Shown in pieces: positions 14,639 through 20,618 of a DNA stretch of 48,475 nt. Positions within the stretch are counted from its first letter, which is position 1. Every line of letters starts with the position of its first letter. The notes below the pieces were generated by a model. It was not told where the DNA came from. It was given only the letters and a program-made list of their open reading frames with translations, and made no database searches. The translations under genes were made by a program, and so were the position numbers. Origin of the DNA: a virus. The DNA lies in the IMG/VR virus record IMGVR_UViG_3300035118_000155, positions 1 through 48,475 of that record; one strand, given 5' to 3'.

Positions 14639-14903
14639 GGTGGAGGTCCAGGTGTTCTTGGTGGTCGAGGTCGACGACGAGGATCGGGGTGGTGGCCAGC
14701 TCGCGGTGCTTGTCGAAGTGACGGACCAGGACAGCCCTGGCGTTCAGTTGCTCCACCATCGCCGGCAAGTAGTACTTCTTCAGGATCTCGTTCAGCGTCG
14801 CCGGTGCAGCCACCAGCTTCGGGGCTGCAGGCAGAGGCAGCCAGCGGATGGACGAGGCGACGGCGGCGCCGAGCAGGGAGCTGAGGAAGGAGCGGCGGTT
14901 CAC
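14607..14903 (-). CDS. Tat-signal protein carrying a copy of the capsid-protein N-terminal arm, 98 aa
   Basis: GTG start overlapping the previous stop as GTGA. Residues 1-30 look like a twin-arginine export signal (N-R-R-S-F-L-S-S, hydrophobic LLGAAVASSI, then LPLPAAP). Residues 38-79 (N-E-I-L-K-K-Y-Y-L-P-A-M-V-E-Q-L-N through V-V-D-L) align without gaps to residues 21-62 of this phage's major capsid protein (N-A-I-L-K-E-Y-Y-R-P-A-V-V-D-Q-L-N through V-L-D-L), 19 of 42 positions identical by hand count. The rest of the capsid fold is missing. It is therefore a capsid-arm mimic, apparently directed to the membrane or periplasm. The role is unknown: a decoy in superinfection exclusion or an assembly regulator are possibilities. 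Export by Tat is inferred only. Confidence 0.7.
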   Translation of the reverse strand: MNRRSFLSSLLGAAVASSIRWLPLPAAPKLVAAPATLNEILKKYYLPAMVEQLNARAVLVRHFDKHRELATTPILVVDLDHQEHLDLHRAALRSDPRA

Positions 14904-15148
14904 GCTGGCTTCTCCTGTCGCTCGAGGAAGGCGCGCATCTCGATGCAAGCGTTGGCTTCTTCGTGTCCGCAGACATCGCTGTGAATCCGCTCCTGTCCGC
15001 GCTTGACGAAGTAGATGGCTTCGCGCAACTCCGCGCGCAGGCGGTCGATGGTCGAGTTGGCGATGCCCAACTTGTGCACGAGCACCTGTCGCACGCCTTC
15101 GCTCTGCGCCAATCTCTCGCGCACCAGCTCCGGCGTGAGGTCGGTCAT
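14900..15148 (-). CDS. Unknown small helical protein, 82 aa
   Basis: ATG in an ATGA overlap with the upstream gene. Continuous helix-forming sequence (LTPELVRERLAQSEGVRQVLVHKL, IDRLRAELREAIYFVKRG) suggests a coiled coil. Two cysteines with a histidine between (SDVCGHEEANACIE) near the C terminus might bind metal. No family recognised. Confidence 0.65.
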   Translation of the reverse strand: MTDLTPELVRERLAQSEGVRQVLVHKLGIANSTIDRLRAELREAIYFVKRGQERIHSDVCGHEEANACIEMRAFLERQEKPA

Positions 15149-15552
15149 GGCTTGTTCTCCACGATGATCTGCTCTGCGACCCATTGCCGCATGAGGCGCC
15201 AGCGTTCCTCCGGCGTCGCGTTCCAGTTCCACTCGTCGTTGACGTGCTCGATCTCGGCCACCAACACCCGCGACACGTCGAGCGCAGCGCCGACCTGCTC
15301 ATGGGCTGTCGGGTCCAGGTCGTCCATGACGAGGCCGCGAGCGCGCCCGACGCAACCGAGTGCACAGACTTCGCCGGTCGGTGTCACGAACTCCTTGGCG
15401 ACCAGCCGTTTGTTCGGCATCGCATCGAGCGCGACGGCAAGGTCACGCAGAAGCCGCTGACCGCGCTTGCCGCGAATCGCGCTGGCTACCATTCCTCGCC
15501 AGTGGCCAAGTTCCAAAGGGGTGAGGTCATCACCGTAGTTGCTGCGGCTCAC
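15145..15552 (-). CDS. Conserved phage protein of unknown function, 135 aa
   Basis: GTG in a GTGA overlap. It has the pattern of a conserved small protein known from many phages of Gram-negative hosts: W-R-G-M-V-A-S-A-I-R-G-K-R-G-Q-R-L-L-R near residue 20, ALDAMPNKRLVAKE, G-E-V-C-A-L-G-x-V-G-R-A-R-G, then NDEWNW...TPEERWRLMRQWV at the C terminus. The family is common in early or accessory gene clusters, and its biochemical role is not known to me. It is weak evidence for a proteobacterial-type host range. Confidence 0.75.
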   Translation of the reverse strand: MSRSNYGDDLTPLELGHWRGMVASAIRGKRGQRLLRDLAVALDAMPNKRLVAKEFVTPTGEVCALGCVGRARGLVMDDLDPTAHEQVGAALDVSRVLVAEIEHVNDEWNWNATPEERWRLMRQWVAEQIIVENKP

Positions 15553-16010
15553 GTCGCCTCCTTTGCCTGCGGCACGTCGGTGGCGCCGCTGCGCGCCTCG
15601 GTGATTGCGTTGCGCATGGCGAACAGCAGGTCCTCGTTGGACTTGCCCATGGGTCCGAAGCCGGTGTCGATTGCCTGCACGTAGAGCGCAGTCGCCGCCG
15701 CTTCCGCCTCAGCTTTCTCCGCCCGCTGCTCCGCGGCGGTGATGAGCGCGACGGCTTCGTCGAGCGCGGCGAGGAACTTGTGCCCATGCACCCCGACCTC
15801 ATTGTGGGCTCGTAGCACGCGCTCCCGCCACGCCTTCGCCGCGTCGCTCGGCGGCGCTGTGAGGGGCGCAGGCCCGGCCAGCGTCTCGATCGCTTCGCGG
15901 ATCACCGCGCCGGTGTAGCCGCAGCCCGCGTTGCCGTGCGTGATGGCGACGCTGAGGATCAGCACCGCGTCGGCTCGCGTCATCGGCCGCTGCGTGTAGA
16001 CTGGTTCCAT
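15549..16010 (-). CDS. Unknown helical protein, 153 aa
   Basis: Start taken as the ATG at 16010, with AGGAG 10 nt upstream; an ATG at 15983 is possible. The C-terminal half contains a long Ala/Glu-rich helix (LDEAVALITAAEQRAEKAEAEAAATAL) likely to form a coiled coil, followed by MGKSNEDLLFAMRNAITEAR. No family recognised. Its start codon shares the palindrome CATG (16008-16011) with the divergent lipoprotein gene. Confidence 0.65.
   Translation of the reverse strand: MEPVYTQRPMTRADAVLILSVAITHGNAGCGYTGAVIREAIETLAGPAPLTAPPSDAAKAWRERVLRAHNEVGVHGHKFLAALDEAVALITAAEQRAEKAEAEAAATALYVQAIDTGFGPMGKSNEDLLFAMRNAITEARSGATDVPQAKEAT
15997..16002 (+). promoter_or_regulatory. TAGACT -10-like box 6 nt before lipoprotein start
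   Basis: TAGACT ends 6 nt before the ATG at 16009, the geometry of a leaderless promoter. There is no good -35 box at 16-19 nt upstream. No Shine-Dalgarno sequence precedes the ATG, which supports leaderless initiation. Confidence 0.4.
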
Positions 16011-16293
16011 GCTCAAGAAGCTCCTAGTCCTCGCGATGTTTGTCGTAGCCGTTGTCGCGGGCTGCAGCACGCCGCTTCCAGTCTCCGAGCAGCAACAGCT
16101 TGTCAACGGGCTGGTCGCCCTGCAGATGCTTGCCCCGCTTCTGACGCAGGGGCACCCCCACTTCGAGGCCCGGCTTCCGCTCTACGAGGCGGTCCTGGTC
16201 CAGCTCGCCCAGGGCGCCATCACCGACGCCGCGGCCCGCGCCCAGCTCTTCAAGATCTTCAGCGGCCCGGCGCCCCCGGCGCCCACGAAGTAG
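16009..16293 (+). CDS. Small lipoprotein, 94 aa
   Basis: Classic lipoprotein signal: MLKKL, hydrophobic LVLAMFVVAVVA, then lipobox V-A-G-C-S with Cys19 as the lipidated residue. The mature part is about 75 residues, helical (EQQQLVNGLVALQMLAPLLT, LYEAVLVQLAQGAITDAAARAQLFKIF), with a short Pro-rich tail. It is the only plus-strand gene inside the 13.3-17.8 kb minus-strand operon and appears to have its own promoter, so it may be expressed at a different time. Phage lipoproteins of this size act in superinfection exclusion or as outer spanins; the length and lack of a Pro-rich body make the former somewhat more likely. Confidence 0.8.
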   Translation: MLKKLLVLAMFVVAVVAGCSTPLPVSEQQQLVNGLVALQMLAPLLTQGHPHFEARLPLYEAVLVQLAQGAITDAAARAQLFKIFSGPAPPAPTK

Positions 16294-16345
16294 CACCGGC
16301 GGGTGGTTCCACTGGGCGCGCAGCGCGTTGCCGTAGAAGCCCACC

Positions 16346-16462
16346 CTAGAAGTCGGGTCCGTCATCGTCGGGGAAGGGGGAGAAGACGACGAAGACGACT
16401 CCGGCAACGCAGCCGAGCACGATGAGCCCGGCGACGACCCAGGTGCCGATGTGCTGTTCCAT
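16346..16462 (-). CDS. Small single-span membrane protein, 38 aa
   Basis: ATG at 16462 with TGGAG 5 nt upstream and a TATGCT box just before that. The sequence is EQHIG, then the membrane segment TWVVAGLIVLGCVAGVVFVV, then an acidic tail SPFPDDDGPDF. Too short for most gene callers but with all the signs of a real small membrane peptide. Function unknown. Confidence 0.6.
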   Translation of the reverse strand: MEQHIGTWVVAGLIVLGCVAGVVFVVFSPFPDDDGPDF

Positions 16463-16535
16463 GGTGCTCCAGCATACGGCTGGTCCGGGCGGCGGTAGCC
16501 GTTCAAAAGGTCAAGTTCTGTCAGGGCGGGGAACA

Positions 16536-16832
16536 TCAGTTGTGGTCCTGGTGGTTGATGCAGTACTCGGTGCAGTCGAGACATGACACCTCCTTCCAGG
16601 TCTTGGTCGTGAACTTCCGGTCGGAGACGGCGTAGCCGCAGGCGACCACGTCCATCACGATCGGCCTGTCGATGGTGGCGCCGTCGACCGGCTCGGACCG
16701 CAGGTAGTGGACAGCCCGGTTGACCGCGATCCTGCTGACGCCCTTGCGGCCGGAGCGCTCGTAGCACTGCAGCCGCATCTCGCGGGCCATCTCCTTGCTG
16801 AGGTACGGGACGGAGAGATCACTCGCTGGCAT
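16536..16832 (-). CDS. Unknown protein with C-terminal Cys cluster, 98 aa
   Basis: ATG at 16832 preceded by GAGGAGG at 6-nt spacing, overlapping the upstream gene by 14 bp. N-terminal helix (SKEMAREMRLQCYERSG), a strand-rich middle, and a C-terminal C-L-D-C-T-E-Y-C-I-N-H cluster that could bind zinc. No family recognised. Confidence 0.65.
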   Translation of the reverse strand: MPASDLSVPYLSKEMAREMRLQCYERSGRKGVSRIAVNRAVHYLRSEPVDGATIDRPIVMDVVACGYAVSDRKFTTKTWKEVSCLDCTEYCINHQDHN

Positions 16833-17082
16833 CGCTGTCCTCCTCGGCCTTGTAGGCGTAGAGCGTCACGAACAGGCCCTCGATGTAGTTCTGGTAGCAG
16901 GTGCGGTGCAGGAACGCAGCGACGGTGCCGAGCGGCTGCGACGGGTTGTGGAAGACCGACTGGTTGCCCGGCTCGCCTTCGCGGAACAGAGCCCACCGCT
17001 CGATCACGATGAAATCCTTGCCGACGCACTCTTCGTTGCAGAAGTTGCAGCGGCGCGGAACCTCAGTGTCAACGTCAGCCAT
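16819..17082 (-). CDS. Zinc-knuckle-like small protein, 87 aa
   Basis: C-N-F-C-N-E-E-C-V near residue 12 and H-R-T-C-Y about 45 residues later give four potential metal ligands. The middle (IVIERWALFREGEPGNQSVFHNP) appears beta-rich. ATG at 17082. No family recognised; the overall layout resembles small phage zinc proteins of unknown role. Confidence 0.65.
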   Translation of the reverse strand: MADVDTEVPRRCNFCNEECVGKDFIVIERWALFREGEPGNQSVFHNPSQPLGTVAAFLHRTCYQNYIEGLFVTLYAYKAEEDSDASE

Positions 17083-17100
17083 GCGGCGCAGTGTAGCGTC

Positions 17101-17292
17101 TCAGCCGCCCGCCGCTTGTTGCTGTTCCCACGCCGCCAGCCGCCGCAGGAACGACAGCCGCAGGTCGTAGTGCACGTCACAGGTCGTTGGGCTCCAGCCC
17201 GCGCGCTGGCGGCGCAAGATGCGCCGTAGTTGTCGTGCCAAGAGCTGGTCCCCCAGCTCGCGACGGATCCGCTTCGCCAACTTCGACCGCAT
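17101..17292 (-). CDS. Small basic protein overlapping rusA, 63 aa
   Basis: ATG at 17292 with GGAGG at 8-nt spacing, located inside the rusA reading frame; the two genes overlap by 116 bp in different frames. The protein is very basic (RSKLAKRIRREL, ARQLRRILRRQRAG) with a cysteine and a YDLRLSFLRRL helix. It could bind DNA. The strong ribosome site makes it credible despite the overlap. Confidence 0.55.
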   Translation of the reverse strand: MRSKLAKRIRRELGDQLLARQLRRILRRQRAGWSPTTCDVHYDLRLSFLRRLAAWEQQQAAGG

Positions 17293-17794
17293 GGTTGTCC
17301 CTCCAGGTGAGCTCGATCATCGCGCCGGGCTTGCCGGTCTTCGCGTGGTACTGCTTGCTGCTCTGCTTGGCGACGACGAGGCAGTCGTCGGTCCACCAGC
17401 CAGCGTCTGTCATGGCGTCCATCACCGCCTTCTCCAGGTTGTCGAGGTCGGGGCGGACGGGATGCTCCAGCGGGTAGTCGGGGTCCGACTTCCGCATCAG
17501 CCGCTTCGGCCGCGGCATGAAGAAGGCGATCTTCAGGCCGACCGGGGTGGCGATGGCGTGCTCGGGCCGGTGCGGGTGGCCGTCGACCTGCACCGCCTGC
17601 TTCCAGGCGTCGGCGCTGTCGGGGGTGTACTGGCGCAGCACCGGCCGCCCGGTCGAATCCACGATCGGCTTGCCGTGCCGGTCCATCAGCGCTGTCGTCT
17701 GATGTCGAGGCTGGGCCTTGGGTTCCCCCTGCACGAAGAACCGGACAATGTGCTCCCAGGCGCCGACGGCGATCTCGCTGCGTGGAGCGGTCAT
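17177..17794 (-). CDS. rusA: RusA-family Holliday junction resolvase, 205 aa
   Basis: RusA cuts four-way junctions symmetrically. Seen here: an N-terminal strand (HIVRFFVQGEPKAQPRHQ), Y-T-P-D-S-A-D-A-W-K-Q-A-V, LKIAFFMPRPKRL, the signature R-P-D-L-D-N-L-E-K-A-V-M-D-A with conserved aspartates, then WWTDDCLVVAKQSSKQYH and GAMIELTW. About 35 extra C-terminal residues are low complexity and lie over the 63-aa overlapping gene. ATG at 17794 chosen because it directly precedes the domain; no clear ribosome site. It is the first gene of the minus-strand operon and would resolve recombination intermediates made by RecT before packaging. Confidence 0.88.
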   Translation of the reverse strand: MTAPRSEIAVGAWEHIVRFFVQGEPKAQPRHQTTALMDRHGKPIVDSTGRPVLRQYTPDSADAWKQAVQVDGHPHRPEHAIATPVGLKIAFFMPRPKRLMRKSDPDYPLEHPVRPDLDNLEKAVMDAMTDAGWWTDDCLVVAKQSSKQYHAKTGKPGAMIELTWRDNHAVEVGEADPSRAGGPALGTTTTAHLAPPARGLEPNDL

Positions 17795-17839
17795 CGGTGT
17801 CACAGGGTGACGACCTGGGGGCCGGCGCGCAAGGGGTCC

Positions 17840-17867
17840 TTGCAAAATCCGTAGCTGGCGCTACCTT
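17840..17867 (+). promoter_or_regulatory. Candidate promoter TTGCAA-N16-TACCTT
   Basis: TTGCAA (17840-17845), 16-nt spacer, TACCTT (17862-17867). The segment CTGGCGCTACC around the -10 recurs before the small-terminase gene (19851-19861). No open reading frame starts downstream; a terminator follows about 100 nt later. Confidence 0.4.
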
Positions 17868-17873
17868 GCCGCC

Positions 17874-18002
17874 GTCAAGATCCGTCTCCGGCCGCTGCGT
17901 GGAACCGGATGCCGGTGGCGGGTCTCGACATCCAGTCCTCCCAATCGGAGCTCCTGCGACCGCCCGAACCCCAGCCGGCCTGACCGCCTGCTGGGGTTTT
18001 TT
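17874..18002 (+). ncRNA. Candidate small RNA between promoter and terminator
   Basis: A plus-strand transcript from the TACCTT box would run about 125-130 nt to the T-run at 17997-18002. No coding sequence of note lies in it, and it is not a tRNA (no matching T-arm or acceptor stem). A promoter plus strong terminator around a non-coding stretch suggests a small RNA, or simply a terminator insulating the late promoter from upstream transcription. Confidence 0.3.
17967..18002 (+). terminator. Intrinsic terminator with T6 tract
   Basis: AACCCCAGC (17967-17975) pairs with GCTGGGGTT (17990-17998), 9 bp with a 14-nt loop, followed by TTTTTT through 18002. It acts on the plus strand; the minus-strand side lacks a T-run. 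Confidence 0.85.
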
Positions 18003-18003
18003 C

Positions 18004-18033
18004 TTGACACCCGTCGGGTGTCGTCAGTACGTA
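18004..18033 (+). promoter_or_regulatory. Late promoter with perfect TTGACA and overlapping 17-bp palindrome operator
   Basis: TTGACA (18004-18009) is a consensus -35. A perfect palindrome, GACACCCGTCGGGTGTC (18006-18022), overlaps it and fills most of the spacer, so a bound protein would block RNA polymerase. The best -10 is TACGTA (18028-18033, 18-nt spacer), a poor match. Further palindromes GTACGTAC and CGGTACCG (18027-18041) follow. The region precedes the first virion-module gene. Confidence 0.6.
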
Positions 18034-18073
18034 CGGTACCGCTCATCTGGTTCTGGTACAGTACAAGAACCTC

Positions 18074-18092
18074 CTCACTCACTCACTCACTC
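18074..18092 (+). repeat. CTCA tetranucleotide tandem repeat in 5' leader
   Basis: Four CTCA units plus CTC, in the untranslated leader 37 nt before the ATG at 18129. Pyrimidine-rich, unstructured sequence like this may keep the leader open or allow length variation by slippage. Confidence 0.7.
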
Positions 18093-18128
18093 TTGAAGTC
18101 CTCTGGGACTGGAAGCGGAGAGGGAGCA

Positions 18129-18557
18129 ATGGTACCTGTGGATCAAGTCGTACTCAGAGACCTCGGCGTCCTCACGCTGGATCGGCCGCGACGGATCGAG
18201 CTGGCCGCCGCGCTCGACGCCCTCAAGATCACGGCCGAGGACCTCAGCATGCTGCGGGACTACATCCGCGACATGGCCGACGACCCGCGCCGGGCGCAGC
18301 GGATGTTCGCGGCCCTGGTGATCGAGCCCGAGCGGTTGGTCTGGCGGCTGGAGGACGTGCGGGACTACCGCAAGGCCAACCCGCCGCCGGCCGATAGGGT
18401 GGCGCCGCTGCCTGCACCCGGCACGGCCGACCGGCAGAAGGGCATCGCCTCGATGCGGGCCTTCGATGCCGCCTACGACGAGGCGGCCAAGAAGGGCGGC
18501 GTGACGCCGCGTGACCCAGCCAAGGACCCCTTCCCCTGGGAGCGCGGGTCCTCGTAG
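18129..18557 (+). CDS. Unknown protein at head of virion module, 142 aa
   Basis: ATG preceded by GGAGAGGGAG. The N-terminal half is helical and acidic/basic mixed (DRPRRIELAAALDALKITAEDLSML, MADDPRRAQRMFAALVIEPERLVWRLEDV); the rest is a Pro-rich linker and a polar end. No family recognised. A small packaging or head-assembly factor is possible from its position. Its last 85 bp overlap the end of the convergent minus-strand SLOG-like gene. Confidence 0.65.
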   Translation: MVPVDQVVLRDLGVLTLDRPRRIELAAALDALKITAEDLSMLRDYIRDMADDPRRAQRMFAALVIEPERLVWRLEDVRDYRKANPPPADRVAPLPAPGTADRQKGIASMRAFDAAYDEAAKKGGVTPRDPAKDPFPWERGSS

Positions 18558-18940
18558 CGCCACTCCACTTGGTGGCCGACGACGCGGCGCATCGACGGGA
18601 AGTTGGCGATCATCGCGGGCACGCCGGCGCGGGCGCAGATGTCGAGCAGCCGCTGGCCGCCGATCGTCACGCAGACGGCGAGCACGAGGTCGGGCCGGAA
18701 CTGGGTGACAGAGTTGAGCAGGGCCTCCTCGTAGAGGTCCTTGCCACGTCCCCGGACGAACCCGAAGCGGACCAGCGGCACGTTGTGGTCCTTGGCCCAG
18801 TTGACGGCGCCCATCACGCCGACGACCCGCTCGATGATCGCGATCGACTCGACCTTCGACATGCTGTCGAACTTCGACAGCGCGGCCCGCAGGTGGTGCG
18901 CGATGAAGGTCTTCCGGCTCGGTGCGACGAGGATTCTCAT
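18473..18940 (-). CDS. SLOG-superfamily (YspA/DUF2493-like) protein, 155 aa
   Basis: SLOG proteins are Rossmann-like folds that bind nucleotides or nucleotide-derived ligands. N-terminal strand MRILVAPSR, then GAVNWAKDHNVPLVRF, G-R-G-K-D-L-Y-E-E-A-L-L-N, R-P-D-L-V-L-A-V, and ICARAGVPAMIANF follow the YspA order (strand, A-x-x-W-A, R-N-x-x-M-like helix, P-D-L-V, A-G-V-P). The typical glycine-rich loops are degenerate, so ligand binding may be altered. ATG overlaps the upstream stop as ATGA. SLOG domains occur in nucleotide-signal sensing including anti-phage systems; a role against host signalling is conjecture. Confidence 0.55.
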   Translation of the reverse strand: MRILVAPSRKTFIAHHLRAALSKFDSMSKVESIAIIERVVGVMGAVNWAKDHNVPLVRFGFVRGRGKDLYEEALLNSVTQFRPDLVLAVCVTIGGQRLLDICARAGVPAMIANFPSMRRVVGHQVEWRYEDPRSQGKGSLAGSRGVTPPFLAASS

Positions 18941-19782
18941 GCGGCGATGAACGGCGGGATCTGGCCCTGCAGCGAGCCGGTGCGGATCTCGTAGCCACTG
19001 GTGGCGTCTGGCTGCGTCGTCCACGCTGGGACGGTGAGGACGTTCTGGGTGTTGCTGGTGATCGTGCGGGTCTGGCCGGCGCCGGTGCCCTTGGTGATGA
19101 GCACCTCGGTGGGATTGGGCGTGCTGTTGGCGAACTGGTTCACCGCCCAGTTGGCGACAGCATCGGTCAAGGTCGCGGCACCACCGGCCGTGGCCTGCCC
19201 GCGGACCGCTCCCCGCATCTTCTTGCGGTAGGCGCCGGAGACGTGCGGCACGAAGTCGGCCTCGGCCTGGACGCGGCCCGTGATCGACGCGATCGACGCG
19301 GTGATGATGAGCCCGGTCGGGACGCTGATGCCGCCCATCGGGAAGCGGAGCTGGCCGTTGGCCGGGATGCCGATGACCTCCGTCGCCCGGATCTTCCGCA
19401 GGGCGGTGACCTGCGGGCTGATGAGCAGCGTGCCGGCACCGACGACGGATCCGGCCGCGAACGGGTCCACGAGACCGCCGAGGGTGCCGAACATCGTCGA
19501 GGGTCCGTCCGTCGCCAGCGACACGCGGAAGCGCTCGGTGAAGGCGCTGGTGCCACCGGTCACGATCAAGCCCGAGCTGTCGTTGATGCCGCAGTAGAAG
19601 TTGAGGGTGACGACCGCAGCCACTGACGCGCTGAGTCGCAGCTCGTTCAGCAGGCAGGCCCCGAGCCAGACGTCCCACTCCGTCAGGGCGCCTGTGCTTT
19701 GGGAGTGTCGGATGCCGTTGGGCACCAGGATCAGCAGGCCGGCTGTCGCCGTCAGGCTCACGTCTGCAGCCATCGTTCGCAT
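18937..19782 (-). CDS. Beta-rich, possibly virion-associated protein, 281 aa
   Basis: ATG at 19782 with AGAGGA 6 nt upstream. Almost entirely strand-forming, small-residue-rich sequence (SLTATAGLLILVPNG, VVTLNFYCGIND, GGISVPTGLIITASIA). The C-terminal part (EVLITKGTGAGQTRTITSNT, then VPAWTTQPDATSGYEI) resembles a beta module found in phage head-decoration and fibre proteins. It is coupled to the SLOG-like gene. Both lie against the direction of all surrounding virion genes, so they may be a later insertion expressed separately. Confidence 0.6.
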   Translation of the reverse strand: MRTMAADVSLTATAGLLILVPNGIRHSQSTGALTEWDVWLGACLLNELRLSASVAAVVTLNFYCGINDSSGLIVTGGTSAFTERFRVSLATDGPSTMFGTLGGLVDPFAAGSVVGAGTLLISPQVTALRKIRATEVIGIPANGQLRFPMGGISVPTGLIITASIASITGRVQAEADFVPHVSGAYRKKMRGAVRGQATAGGAATLTDAVANWAVNQFANSTPNPTEVLITKGTGAGQTRTITSNTQNVLTVPAWTTQPDATSGYEIRTGSLQGQIPPFIAA

Positions 19783-19872
19783 CGTCGTCCTCTTGGGTTG
19801 GCGGTTGCTCGGGATGGTAACCCATGTCCGCCTCTGGCCGGGTGCTGTTGCTGGCGCTACCGTCCCTGCCGC
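19783..19872. promoter_or_regulatory. Divergent intergenic region before terminase genes
   Basis: The 90-bp gap between divergent genes. TACCGT (19858-19863) lies 9 nt before the ATG at 19873 and is embedded in CTGGCGCTACC, the same 11-mer as at 17855-17865. No Shine-Dalgarno sequence precedes that ATG. Confidence 0.4.
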
Positions 19873-20304
19873 ATGAGGCTCATCGGCGCCCGCGACCTGC
19901 CAGAGGATTCCCGCGAGATGCTGGTCCTCACCAGGGCCATCCTCGGCGTCGCGACCGACCCCGGCGTCCCGCTGACGACCAAGGCGATGGCCGAGGCCCT
20001 GGGGATGACGCCCGACGCGCTCCGAGCGGTGCTCGTGAGCCCGCTCTACCGGACGCTGGTGTTCGAGGAGTTCAAGGTCCGGATCGAGGGCGCCCTCTCC
20101 CGCGGCGTGCAGGTCATGGACGACATCGTCTGCGACGAGCGCCGCAAGACCGCTGACCGCATCCAGGCCCACAAGGCCAACGTCGCCACCTACGCCGCCC
20201 TGGCTGGCAAGGTCGCGCCCGCCGAGGACGACGATGCGGTCAAGAAGTTCGAGATCATGCTGAAGAAACTGGCTGACGGAACCAAACCCAAGGAGGCGTC
20301 TTGA
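19873..20304 (+). CDS. Putative terminase small subunit, 143 aa
   Basis: Small terminases recognise phage DNA and load the large subunit. Residues about 35-65 (VPLTTKAMAEALGMTPDALRAVLVSPLYRTLVFEEF) form a helix-turn-helix, followed by a long helix (DERRKTADRIQAHKANVATYAALAG) and an acidic-basic C-terminal helix, the usual layout. It lies two genes upstream of the large subunit, separated only by the GroES-like gene. The identification rests on layout and position. The start is ATG at 19873, possibly on a leaderless transcript. Confidence 0.65.
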   Translation: MRLIGARDLPEDSREMLVLTRAILGVATDPGVPLTTKAMAEALGMTPDALRAVLVSPLYRTLVFEEFKVRIEGALSRGVQVMDDIVCDERRKTADRIQAHKANVATYAALAGKVAPAEDDDAVKKFEIMLKKLADGTKPKEAS

Positions 20305-20618
20305 ACGCCAAGGCATACGGCAAGCACTTGCTCATCCGCATCCCCAGCAAGAAGAAGACAGAGACTGACGGTGGGATCCAGCTACCTGACAACTTCGGAC
20401 AGAAGTTCGCCTACGGACGGATCGTCAGCATGGGCGACGACGTCCATGGCCACGGGCTGATGAACGGCGACTGCGTCCTGTTCGACCACCTGGGCGCCCG
20501 CAAGCTGGAGCTCGACCCGGTCAAGGACGAGGGGATCTTCGTCGTGCATGAGAGCGGCATCTTCGGGGTGATCCCGGAGACGGAGCTGGTCGAACGCAAG
20601 GTGCCGGTCCCGGCGTGA
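20301..20618 (+). CDS. GroES/Cpn10-like co-chaperonin, 105 aa
   Basis: TTG start overlapping the previous stop (TTGA) with AAGGAGG at 5-nt spacing. The Cpn10 barrel pattern is clear: LLIRIPSKKKTETDGGIQLP, then FAYGRIVSMGDD, GDCVLFDHLGARKLEL, IFVVHESGIFGVI. Length is near the usual 95-110 residues. Phage GroES homologues (T4 gp31 and others) cap host GroEL to help the coat protein fold; no GroEL gene is present here, so host GroEL would be the partner. Position between the terminase subunits is unusual. Confidence 0.82.
   Translation: MNAKAYGKHLLIRIPSKKKTETDGGIQLPDNFGQKFAYGRIVSMGDDVHGHGLMNGDCVLFDHLGARKLELDPVKDEGIFVVHESGIFGVIPETELVERKVPVPA

Noticed and set aside
17868-17966. Possible tRNA in the intergenic segment
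   Set aside because: GTCTCGAC superficially resembles a T-loop, but its flanks do not pair and no acceptor or anticodon stem fits.
18074-18092. Possible iterons or CRISPR-like repeats
   Set aside because: Only a 4-nt unit repeated four times with no spacers; recorded as a simple repeat.
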